From: Massiliimalia timonensis
GTDB taxonomy: Bacteria; Bacillota; Clostridia; Oscillospirales; Ruminococcaceae
Direction: 5' to 3'
DNA length: 64,000 nucleotides
NCBI RefSeq assembly: GCF_900186585.1
Contig: NZ_FYDD01000002.1
Location: 248,001 to 312,000 of the forward strand
The notes below the pieces were generated by a model, which searched no databases, was not told the origin of the DNA, and worked only from the letters and a program-made list of their open reading frames with translations. Made by a program: the position numbers and the translations under genes. This document shows, one piece after another, positions 35,847 through 42,840 of this stretch. Each line of letters opens with the position of its first letter. The first letter of the stretch is position 1.

Positions 35847-36439
35847 AATTTTTTCAATCGAAAAAATTTATTTTGATTATTCAATTTTGAAAAACTGAAT
35901 ACCTCAAAATCAGAAAGAGCGCGGACAAGCACTTTGAGGGATTGACCGCCTTGTCCACCCATTCAGTGGGACGGCGGGCGGCGGTCAAGGCCGGGTGTAA
36001 ACCCGTTCATTTCAGCCTTGACGGTTACCCGCTGTCCTGTTACTTTTCCGGGAGTGTAGCCACAACTTCGGGACACTTTGTCCACAAGTCGGAGCGTAGA
36101 ACGCGGGACGGGGGCTTTCATATACGCCCTGTCTGCTGTTGAAACCAGACCTGCGCTTACGGCTCCACGCCACGCAAGCACAGCCCTGTTTTCCTGCCGC
36201 TTCAAATGCCCTTGCCCTCCCCGGCGGCAACGGCATTTTCACGGCAACGCCGACAGAGCGTATAACACACTACACTTTGCTTCGCAAAGTCGTGTGCCAA
36301 ATGGGGGCGTTGCCCCCTTTGGAAACCCCCACAAGGAAAGGCGGTACGCTACCCCTCCACGGGGCGCATACCGCCTTTTCTTGTTATCCAGCCCTCCGGC
36401 TGTATCGGTTGAGCAAAAGTCAGCGTGGGAATGGTGTGG
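35847..36439. other. Noncoding right part of nested element
   Basis: No gene could be supported. GC-rich islands contain hairpins, such as ACTTTGC-ttc-GCAAAGT inside a CACAC/GTGTG stem near 36267-36296, and a GGACA-ctttGTCC motif near 36070 like those at 32.65 kb. The frames seen here overlap each other on both strands and carry no motifs. Confidence 0.5.
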
Positions 36440-36460
36440 TATCTTTATCTAAGTGAAACC
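36440..36460 (-). repeat. Right terminal inverted repeat of nested element
   Basis: Its reverse complement matches 28372-28392 at 18 of 21 positions. Confidence 0.8.
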
Positions 36461-36492
36461 CCTGTTTCCCATTCTGTTATAAAGTCATTCAT
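36461..36492 (-). pseudogene. N-terminal fragment of the gene split by the nested element
   Basis: ATG 36492, with AGGTG upstream on the minus strand, encodes MNDFITEWET before the frame meets the transposon end. It continues in frame at 28371 as GVKISEK. The shared bases at both junctions are GGGGT (minus strand). Confidence 0.8.
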
Positions 36493-36655
36493 TTTTGCAC
36501 CTGCCTTTTATAAAGTCATGTTTGAACACCTAAAACAATCTTATTATATACTAAAAATTCTTGTATATCAACTTTATAAAATCAAAATTATTTGTAAAAC
36601 TATATACAGGCTCCTCTTCAATGATATTCTTAAATCAGCTAAGGGGTGATAAACT

Positions 36656-37021
36656 TTGACTTTAGGAAATAGACTGAGAAATTTGAGAGAGGATGCCGAT
36701 TTAAGGCAGTCTGATATTGCTAAAGAGGTTAATGTTTTACAAGCCTCTATTTCTAATTATGAATTAGACCTCAATGCACCTGATCTTGATATTTTGGTTA
36801 AACTTGCAAATCTTTATAATGTAAATATAGATTATCTGCTCGGTAACACTGACAATAAACTGAGTTGGAAAGATTTTGAAAAAATACTTATAATTAACGG
36901 GGAAAAATTATCAGGCACTGAAATTATTGACAAATTGAATGTATTAGACAATCAGGAAAAAGAATATATCATCGGATTGATTTTTCGTTTAGCTGCATAC
37001 CATAACAAAAATAAAGATTAA
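36656..37021 (+). CDS. XRE-family regulator
   Basis: Protein of 121 aa with a TTG start placed 7 nt after AAGGGGTG. The helix-turn-helix is LRQSDIAKEVNVLQASISNY and the linker is NVNIDYLLGNTDNK. A C-terminal helical part (LDNQEKEYIIGLIFRLAAYH) probably dimerises. It belongs to the outer element, to the right of the nested insertion. A terminator hairpin follows. Confidence 0.85.
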   Translation: MTLGNRLRNLREDADLRQSDIAKEVNVLQASISNYELDLNAPDLDILVKLANLYNVNIDYLLGNTDNKLSWKDFEKILIINGEKLSGTEIIDKLNVLDNQEKEYIIGLIFRLAAYHNKNKD

Positions 37022-37054
37022 AAAAGCGGGGATTTAGTAATATCCCTGCTTTTC
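37021..37054 (+). terminator. Terminator after XRE gene
   Basis: AAAAAGCGGGGAT pairs with ATCCCTGCTTTT. Confidence 0.75.
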
Positions 37055-37324
37055 TTATTGCTATGTACGAATAGACAAAACTGAACAGATCAGACACACC
37101 CACACCTTGAGGAAAGCCTATACTGACCTGCTCTGCATGTGTTTTACAGTGTCCGGGTGTAGCCGTTTTTTTAAGGGCTAAAAAATCTCTGATTTCTCGG
37201 CGTTCGCTCGGGGTTCGTTGCTGTTTGAAATTTCATTTAGGGAATTGTTTGTAAATATAATAGGCCTTGTGGTCTTGCCTTGCTTGATCGGAAATACCCG
37301 CATAGGGGCGGGGGGATAATATCA

Positions 37325-37468
37325 TACCCACAAGTGGGTACGCCCTAACGAATCGTTATAGCATATGCCAACTTGTTGGCACGCTGAACGGATCGGGCAC
37401 CCATGACATGGTAAAACGCCACCTCAAGTACCGAATCGGTATGTGAGGGCTTTCCAAATTGGAAGTAC
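37325..37468. repeat. Four palindromes preceding the hairpin array
   Basis: TACCCAC-aa-GTGGGTA (37325-37340), TGCCAAC-tt-GTTGGCA (37366-37381), CCTCA-ag-TACCG-aat-CGGTA-tg-TGAGG (37422-37448) and TTCCAA-a-TTGGAA (37452-37464) inside an AGGG/CCCT outer stem. The last two share the outer stem, spacer, inner stem layout of the array that follows. Confidence 0.75.
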
Positions 37469-37488
37469 CCTTTCCTGCGTGGTATGCG

Positions 37489-37699
37489 TTGCTTCTCCAG
37501 ATTTCTGGATAAGCAAAATAAAATAGGTTCGACAGATTTCTGACTAACCTTTTCTTCATGGCATAGGGGCAGCTTTGGCAGATTTCTGCAAAAGCTGGAG
37601 GTTTGGACTTCGTCAGATTTCTGTCTAAGTCCACTTTTGAACATTCGACAGATTTCTGACTAATGTTTTCTACCCGTTTAGCAGATTTCTGCAAAACGG
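37489..37699. repeat. Array of six hairpins with common core and unique outer stems
   Basis: Units at 37489-37516, 37525-37550, 37570-37597, 37604-37633, 37640-37667 and 37674-37699. Each has the core CAGATTTCTG. The outer arms differ between units but pair within each: TTGCTT/AAGCAA, AGGTT/AACCT, CAGCTTT/AAAGCTG, TGGACTT/AAGTCCA, AACATT/AATGTT, CCGTTT/AAACGG. Starts are 34-45 nt apart. The arms covary, so the fold rather than the sequence is kept. Confidence 0.85.
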
Positions 37700-37735
37700 A
37701 TGCAGTACACCTTTAAGGGTTTCCTAAAATGGGAT

Positions 37736-37955
37736 ACCCTTTTAAGGGTGCGCCGTTTTGCCGCCCCCTTTTTTCGCTTGCGGCAAAACTACCAAAACGG
37801 TACTTTAGGGGTAATGCGATTTCAAATTCTGCACCACTGCCGATTTTGGTTTTAACTTATTGGCACCGCTGCCGGGAAGTTTTAGGTCACAATTTCGTGA
37901 TGTGGATTCCCCACTTCCGGGAAAAGGTGCGATTTCAAATCATCCAAATTGGATG
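37736..37955. repeat. Further palindromes after the hairpin array
   Basis: ACCCTT-tt-AAGGGT (37736-37749), GTTTTGCCGC/GCGGCAAAAC (37755-37789) and CATCCAA-a-TTGGATG (37941-37955). Confidence 0.7.
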
Positions 37956-38020
37956 GCATGAATATGAAGTCAAATCACAGCTATTCTTTGCCGGGATTGA
38001 TCGGGCAGAAAACAAGTTTC

Positions 38021-38049
38021 TTTACACGATCACAGCAACATGATATAAT
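38021..38049 (+). promoter_or_regulatory. Promoter of candidate type I toxin mRNA
   Basis: TTTACA, a 17-bp spacer and TATAAT. The predicted RNA start is near 38056. Confidence 0.75.
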
Positions 38050-38116
38050 ACAAACTATGGCGTTACCAGCCCAGCGGTAGGCGGTTCAGTCTTTGCCCTC
38101 GAAAGGGGGCTTGCTT

Positions 38117-38194
38117 ATGGAGAATATAATCTACCTGATTATTATTCTGGTTCTTATTGAAAGAATCTTACATACTGGCAATAAAAGACGATAG
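38117..38194 (+). CDS. Candidate type I toxin, 25-aa hydrophobic peptide
   Basis: ATG 38117 follows AAAGGGGG at 8 nt. The peptide has an N-terminal MENIIYLIIILVLIERIL helix and a basic tail ending NKRR, the shape of membrane-acting type I toxins. The ribosome site lies in a hairpin (GCCCTC-gaaa-GGGGGC, 38095-38110). The 5' UTR carries GGCGTTACC, GGCGGTTC and GCCCTC; the region past the stop carries their complements GAGGGC, GAACCGC and GGTAACGCC (38238-38263). So the mRNA ends can pair. A consensus promoter on the other strand (38277-38305) drives an overlapping antisense RNA. No relative was recognised. Confidence 0.65.
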   Translation: MENIIYLIIILVLIERILHTGNKRR

Positions 38195-38270
38195 CCGCCC
38201 TCTCGTCCAAAAGTAGGCGGCTATCTTAGCAACTATGAGGGCGAACCGCTTACCGGTAACGCCTTTTTCT
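38185..38270 (-). ncRNA. Candidate antisense antitoxin RNA
   Basis: It would start near 38270 from a perfect-consensus promoter and end at the hairpin GATAGCCGCC/GGCGGCTAT (38190-38225), followed by GTCTTTT on the minus strand. About 85 nt overlap the 3' end of the toxin mRNA. Its 5' part also contains GCGGTTCGCCCTC, a mimic of the toxin's own anti-SD arm. Confidence 0.6.
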
Positions 38271-38517
38271 ATGTTTATTATAGCAATATCCCTTTGATTT
38301 GTCAAAGGCTATTTGTGCCAATTTGTGCCGCCTTTTTAGGGACTCCGAAATCTCCGAATACTCTTTTTATGATCTCGGAAATCTCGGTATATTCTTTTAG
38401 GGGCTAACATATCTCACGATACAGGCGTGCTACAGGCATTTTGCATTAAGGGGTAAATTTACCCGCTCAATGGCACAACGCTTGTGTGCCGCCCCTCTGC
38501 ACGGCTCTCCGCTGACG
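38195..38517. other. Gap between toxin ORF and sigma-like gene
   Basis: Holds the antisense RNA and its promoter, then about 200 bases of AT/GC-mixed sequence with no gene. It contains a TTACCGGTAA palindrome followed by CGCCTTTTT, a likely end for the toxin mRNA. Confidence 0.6.
38277..38305 (-). promoter_or_regulatory. Antisense promoter with perfect sigma-A consensus
   Basis: On the minus strand: TTGACA (38305-38300), a 17-bp spacer and TATAAT (38282-38277). Confidence 0.85.
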
Positions 38518-39423
38518 TTACCCCCATACTAATTGTTTCGCTTTAGCCTGTCCCTTGATCCGCTTCATGCAGTCCTCGAACGATTCCTCAGTGCGATTGA
38601 CTTCAGCGGCATGTGTGTTGTTTATCTCGTGGATAATGCCTATCCGCACGCCGTAGCTTGCTTTCTTGCGGTGCTCCCGTTCCCATTGGTCGATTCGTTC
38701 CACGATCATTTCTACATTGCTAACCTGCGTTGTCTTAAAGCTGGATACATTCCCGGCATAATATGAGTGATTCCACAATTCAAAGGGTTTTAATTCTCTT
38801 GCGTACTGCGGCTTTCTCAACACCCTCAAAGAAGCCCGTTCTATCTGCCTGATACGTTCCCGTGACTTTCCAGCCCTTTCCCCGGCTCTGTCCAAAGACA
38901 GCCCGCCATAATACCGCCAGTTGATAACCTGCTTTTGATCCGGGGTCAGCGCACGGCTCATGACTTCCTCAAGCTTTTGGTGAAGCTGTTCGGTATATAA
39001 GGCGTGTTCTGATTCCTCAAATAGATCCCCGGCGTGCTGGTCTGGTATGATCTCCGCTAGGGTGTTCCCGTCCTCTGTGGTTTCCATGTCAAGGGAAGTG
39101 CACTTATTGAGTGGTTCAGCTTTTCCCTTTGCCGTCCTGATACCCAGTGTTTCCTGAAAACGGTTCATAAGCGGATATTTGATAAATGACAACAGCTTGT
39201 ACCCGGTCTGCGGGTCGTATGCGTTCACACAGTCTACAAGGGCGAGATAGCCAGCTTGTACAAGGTCTGAGGAATCAACGCCGTGCGCATTGCAACGCTC
39301 TGTATAGCGGTTGTAGAAGCGGTAGGCGGCATTGCATATAAAGCCCTTTACCTGCTCCCACAATACAGAATATACCGTCGTTTCTCCTGCCTGAATCCTT
39401 ACCGCCAGTTCCTCGTTTGACAT
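38518..39423 (-). CDS. Sigma-70-like factor of the integrative element
   Basis: Protein of 301 aa. Region 2-like sequence spans about 50-110 (DLVQAGYLALVDCVNAYDPQ, GYKLLSFIKYPLMNRF) and region 4 spans about 175-225 (LTPDQKQVINWRYYGGLSLD, ERAGKSRERIRQIERASLR). It starts at ATG 39423, 9 nt after GGGGTG. The C-terminal 90 residues are unlike sigma factors. It could direct RNA polymerase to element promoters or act as a late-gene regulator. A good promoter stands upstream. Confidence 0.85.
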   Translation of the reverse strand: MSNEELAVRIQAGETTVYSVLWEQVKGFICNAAYRFYNRYTERCNAHGVDSSDLVQAGYLALVDCVNAYDPQTGYKLLSFIKYPLMNRFQETLGIRTAKGKAEPLNKCTSLDMETTEDGNTLAEIIPDQHAGDLFEESEHALYTEQLHQKLEEVMSRALTPDQKQVINWRYYGGLSLDRAGERAGKSRERIRQIERASLRVLRKPQYARELKPFELWNHSYYAGNVSSFKTTQVSNVEMIVERIDQWEREHRKKASYGVRIGIIHEINNTHAAEVNRTEESFEDCMKRIKGQAKAKQLVWG

Positions 39424-39446
39424 TGACAAATACACCCCGTTTTAGT

Positions 39447-39476
39447 ATAATATAGGTGTAATATTTCTCGTGTCAA
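39447..39476 (-). promoter_or_regulatory. Promoter of sigma-like gene
   Basis: On the minus strand TTGACA, an 18-bp spacer and TATTAT. Confidence 0.65.
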
Positions 39477-39621
39477 TACCAATCACCGAAAAGACGGGCG
39501 TTCCTATTCGTTAGGTTGCCCGCCTTTTTTTGTGTGACTTTTTGTGACATTTTCAGGATACAAACACAGTACAAAACAGGTACAGAAACAATCTGTAAAT
39601 ATTACAGGTGAGCAGGTCGGT

Positions 39622-39846
39622 TTATTTGACAGCCGAATAATGATAAGCGTATCCGCTTTTTATCCACTGGTTCATAACTTCCCCGCATTCTTCATATGTT
39701 CCGCATATACCAATGATATAAAAGCCGTGGGAATCATGCCGGGCAAGTGCAAAACGGTTGTTCTTTACGATTTCCCCCAGTGTGGCACAATGGAAACAGC
39801 CCTGATCGTTGGAATATTCCACAGCCCAAAGGTTTTCTATGTTCAA
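39622..39846 (-). CDS. Small hypothetical protein, 74 aa
   Basis: TTG start at 39846 with AGGGGGCG upstream. The sequence (WAVEYSNDQGCFHCATLGEI, FYIIGICGTYEECGEVMNQW) is a compact soluble protein with four cysteines. No family was recognised. It is last in a run of small minus-strand genes after the primase. Confidence 0.6.
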   Translation of the reverse strand: MNIENLWAVEYSNDQGCFHCATLGEIVKNNRFALARHDSHGFYIIGICGTYEECGEVMNQWIKSGYAYHYSAVK

Positions 39847-39857
39847 CGCAACGCCCC

Positions 39858-40067
39858 CTATTTGGAATGTATTTCTTTTGCAACGGTAATCACCGAATCA
39901 CTGATAGTTTCGGCGGCATCCGTTAAATCATCAAAGCTTAACATGGTGTTAGCTATTGCCGTAAAACTGCAACGGTGGTATATCGTACTGTACAGACCGC
40001 ATTCCTCTTTTCCGCATGGGGCAGGGTGTGCGGGGTCGCTAAATCTAAACGGACAATATAACGTCAT
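39858..40067 (-). CDS. Small Cys-containing hypothetical protein, 69 aa
   Basis: The N-terminal half CPFRFSDPAHPAPCGKEECG, with a later Cys, may bind a metal; the C-terminal half is an acidic helix (DDLTDAAETISDSVITVAKE). AGGAGT precedes ATG 40067. It sits directly after the gene at 40068, sharing the operon. Function unknown. Confidence 0.65.
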   Translation of the reverse strand: MTLYCPFRFSDPAHPAPCGKEECGLYSTIYHRCSFTAIANTMLSFDDLTDAAETISDSVITVAKEIHSK

Positions 40068-40289
40068 TTAAAAAACTCCTTTCGGCAAAGCTTTATCTAA
40101 AGTTTTTGTTGCTTCAAGCAATATTTCATTTGTACATATTACCAAACCTTGCAATTCTTTATAGTATTGACTGAACTTTTCCGGCGTTGGTTCTGATTCA
40201 AAATAATGAGATAATATTTCAGATAAAACCTTAGCACGTTCCAATCTGTCAAATACATCTAATATTGTCGCTCTCGTTTCATAGTCCAT
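40068..40289 (-). CDS. Small helical hypothetical protein, 73 aa
   Basis: ATG 40289 is chosen since AAAGGAG is 9 nt upstream; a longer frame begins at 40331. The protein is almost all helix (ATILDVFDRLERAKVLSEIL, and EKFSQYYKELQGLVICTNEI). No family was recognised. It is directly followed by the gene at 40067, downstream of the primase. Confidence 0.65.
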   Translation of the reverse strand: MDYETRATILDVFDRLERAKVLSEILSHYFESEPTPEKFSQYYKELQGLVICTNEILLEATKTLDKALPKGVF

Positions 40290-40560
40290 TTTCTCATTCT
40301 CCTTTACTAGCTTGTTTCGTTTTTTCAGCACCTATACCGTAACACGAAAAAGCCTTTTATACCGGGCTTTGACGGGTGTTTTTTGGTATGTTACGATTTT
40401 GAAACTAACTCCGCACACTCTGCACACACGCCCACTACAGCCCATATATTTTTTGTAAATGTTTATATATATAATATAAATAGTAACATCGTAACAATAG
40501 AAAATAAATCCTTTTATACTGGGATTTGTGGCGTTACGATTATGTAAAAAAATGTTTCGT

Positions 40561-42063
40561 TTAATCGTTACAAGAATCTATGAAGCACCTGCCCATACTT
40601 CCACCAAAATACTTGTGGCGTGATATACCGCTTTTCCAGCCTGTTTCATTGCATACCGCTTTTGTAAACCGCTTTCTTGTGATTTTATTTTTGTGTCCAG
40701 CTTGGCAACTCCACAAGCCAAATTCCTTGTAGAGTTCTTCTGTGGGTTTTGGCAGTTTGATTGGTCTGCTGTCCTTTCGGTCTTCCAAAAACTCTTTTAC
40801 AGGATTGTTCATGATCTCATATTCTTTTAACGCTTCTCTGACGATCTCCGGCATAGTGAAAGCACCGTTGCTTAATAGCCGTTTTAAACCGTCCATAGCA
40901 AGCCTTACAAGGTATTCCATTTCTTGCTGTGTCCACACCCTTGCTTTTAGGCTGGTGTTTGCTCCGTTGCCCTGTTTAAAAATGCGTTTCAACGGTATCA
41001 GCAACACACGGCTGAAAAACCCCGCTGATTTTTCGCCTACTGGCGGCAGTTCGTTCATGGAAAAGAACATCTTTGCATAGGAAGAAAAAGCGAATGGGTC
41101 TTGTCCTTTGTGCTCTGCGCTCACGTGTTCGCCTGTAGCCAGTTTTTTGAATACGGAAGTATCAGGAATAAACGTGCTTGGAATATCATCGCCGATATTT
41201 ACCGCTTTTCCGTAAATGTCAGCAAGCATGAAACGTTCGGAAAGGTTCTGCAAAGACAGCTTGCTTGCGTTTTCATCACCTACTACCTGTAAAATGATAT
41301 TCATTAAGGTGCTTTTACCGTTTCGCCCCTCACCGTATAACATAACGGAACCACGGAACGAATTAAGCAGATAGAAACAATTCCCGATCGCTTCATATAG
41401 AAGCTGTTCAACTTCTTCATCAAAATTTGCTATTTCCTTTATCGTATTTACGATTAGCGGGGCTTCTGGTGCGTTTGGTATGTAGTCATAAGGGAAACGG
41501 TTTAAAAACACATATTCTGGGGAATAGTTTATAAATTCGTCTGTTTCTATATTGTAAATCTTGGTAGCAAAGGGGATCAGGTTCGGCGGTGAAACTTTCT
41601 TTTCTGGTGTTCTCAGGCTTACTTTCATATATTTATATACCTCCCGCCGTTGAGAATCCCTGATTGCTGGATACAATTCGATCATGTGCCCGTGAAGAAC
41701 ATCTTCACCCCTTTTGTAGATACCTTTTTCATAGATGTGCAGTGCTCCGTTGATTTTGCATACCGAATACTTGTCAATTAGAAAATCTCCCATAAGGTCA
41801 TGACGAAAGCGTGTTCCCTCAAAGAAACTCGGTGTTTCATTATCAGCTTTTGCTCTTTCCTCCTGAATTTCCCGCAAAACCATGTCTATTTTTTCCTTGA
41901 ACCGTTCTGCTGGATAATTTATTTCTTTCATCCGTTCTTCGGCTTTTAGAATGCGTTCGTCTAATTCTCCCAGTGTTTTAGCAGAGTAGACTATGCGGAA
42001 TGCTTCGGTTCTGTCGAACTTGTCCAGCTTTTGCAGGTACTCGTCAAATTCTTTGTTTGTCAA
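40561..42063 (-). CDS. P4-type phage/plasmid primase with SF3 helicase
   Basis: Protein of 500 aa. The D5_N-like region (about 90-230) is followed by an SF3 helicase: Walker A GEGRNGKST near residue 248, then AVNIGDDIPS (Walker B region), GEHVSAEHKGQDPFAF and FSMNELPPV (motif C). The C-terminus is DNA-binding. It would unwind and prime the excised circular element for replication. It starts with TTG at 42063, overlapping no other gene. Its place just after two small DNA-binding genes is the usual arrangement in phage satellites. Confidence 0.9.
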   Translation of the reverse strand: MTNKEFDEYLQKLDKFDRTEAFRIVYSAKTLGELDERILKAEERMKEINYPAERFKEKIDMVLREIQEERAKADNETPSFFEGTRFRHDLMGDFLIDKYSVCKINGALHIYEKGIYKRGEDVLHGHMIELYPAIRDSQRREVYKYMKVSLRTPEKKVSPPNLIPFATKIYNIETDEFINYSPEYVFLNRFPYDYIPNAPEAPLIVNTIKEIANFDEEVEQLLYEAIGNCFYLLNSFRGSVMLYGEGRNGKSTLMNIILQVVGDENASKLSLQNLSERFMLADIYGKAVNIGDDIPSTFIPDTSVFKKLATGEHVSAEHKGQDPFAFSSYAKMFFSMNELPPVGEKSAGFFSRVLLIPLKRIFKQGNGANTSLKARVWTQQEMEYLVRLAMDGLKRLLSNGAFTMPEIVREALKEYEIMNNPVKEFLEDRKDSRPIKLPKPTEELYKEFGLWSCQAGHKNKITRKRFTKAVCNETGWKSGISRHKYFGGSMGRCFIDSCND

Positions 42064-42078
42064 TACCCGTTCACCGCC

Positions 42079-42354
42079 CTATCTTTCGCTAATGCGACGG
42101 ATAACGCCCGTCTGCGGAGCGGGTTCGTTGTCCATTTCTTCCGGATTGGCTAAGTATTCCAGCAAAGCGTCATAGTTGATTAAACAACGGTTCCCCGTCC
42201 AGTGCACCGGGATTTTCTTATCATTGGCAAGGGAACGGATATAGGTAAGGCTTACTCTGCTTTCGGGATCAGCTTCATGTATCATATGGTAACAGTCCTT
42301 TGCAATTCGCATACGGGGTAAAGGACGGTTGATTTTAATTGTTTCGTTATTCAT
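42079..42354 (-). CDS. Excisionase/helix-turn-helix DNA-binding protein
   Basis: Protein of 91 aa. The middle VSLTYIRSLANDKKIPVHWT and NRCLINYDALLEYLANPEE is a winged-helix of the excisionase (MerR-like) type: recognition helix, wing, and a DALLEYL helix. ATG 42354 follows GGAGGGAAAC. It is probably the Xis or an AlpA-like activator of the integrase. It lies between the smaller helix-turn-helix gene and the primase. Confidence 0.78.
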   Translation of the reverse strand: MNNETIKINRPLPRMRIAKDCYHMIHEADPESRVSLTYIRSLANDKKIPVHWTGNRCLINYDALLEYLANPEEMDNEPAPQTGVIRRISER

Positions 42355-42355
42355 A

Positions 42356-42538
42356 TCAGTTTCCCTCCCGCAATTCCTTGATAATTTCCCGGATTCTTTT
42401 TTTATCCTCCGTGGAAAGTTCCCGGCGTAGTTTCCGGCTGAAATTGCCGTCATTCATTCCCAGTTTGTCCGCAATCTGCCACAGATAAAGCCCTGCCCCT
42501 CTGATCTCGTTTTTAATATCTTGATTCGCTAAACTCAT
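42356..42538 (-). CDS. Small helix-turn-helix protein, 60 aa
   Basis: The sequence IRGAGLYLWQIADKLGMNDG, followed by NFSRKLRRELS, is a helix-turn-helix of the type found in small phage repressors. The start at 42538 faces the CI-like repressor gene, so it is the first gene of the leftward (primase) transcript and a probable Cro-like switch protein. Confidence 0.78.
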   Translation of the reverse strand: MSLANQDIKNEIRGAGLYLWQIADKLGMNDGNFSRKLRRELSTEDKKRIREIIKELREGN

Positions 42539-42840
42539 AAAAAAATATTCTCCTATCTTTTCAAAATTTCTTGTTATTCCTTGGTTTCTGGCGTATAATA
42601 GGAGAGAACCCTCCTATATGGTGTGGTTTGCTATGGGGTGTACAGTGTGACTTTGGACGGTTTGGCTGTACACCCTCTTCTTTTTGTCTGCGTTCTCAAA
42701 TTATCCCCCCCTTATAAATTTGTTGTTGACATGTTGATTATTTATGTTACAATAATATTATACAACAACACATTTGTGGAGTCAACAATAATATGCAAAA
42801 TAATATATTGTGAAACGAATATATGCAAAGAGGTGTCAAT

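Larger units (their letters stand above)
28372..36460. mobile_element. Nested Tn4451-like mobilisable transposon (8.09 kb)
   Basis: The ends are 21-bp imperfect inverted repeats with three mismatches (28372-28392 and 36440-36460, consensus GGTWTCACWTAGWTAAAGATA). The left end abuts the large serine recombinase gene, as in Tn4451/Tn4453. Contents: tnpX, tnpW, MobV relaxase, RepA-like, Cys-rich VLP protein, XRE regulator, deaminase, MBL hydrolase, ANT(6). It splits a gene of the surrounding element in frame, so it arrived after or with that element. Confidence 0.85.
37055..38020. other. Noncoding tract of about 1 kb, palindrome-dense
   Basis: No coding region is supported. The first 270 bases are plain. 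From 37325 to 37955 perfect or near-perfect inverted repeats follow one another, including an ordered array at 37489-37699. The 12-mer GCGATTTCAAAT occurs twice (37817, 37929). Minus-strand frames across the array spell repeated QKSV and RNLS, which arise simply from the repeated core. Confidence 0.7.

Noticed and set aside
37345-37694. Minus-strand frames of 99-112 codons across the hairpin array
   Set aside because: Their repeated QKSV/RNLS strings come from the repeated DNA core. No ribosome site or conserved domain is seen.
37489-37699. The regular repeat array as a CRISPR
   Set aside because: The repeated core is only 10-12 nt, the variable parts are halves of hairpins, unit length varies, and no cas gene is in the window.
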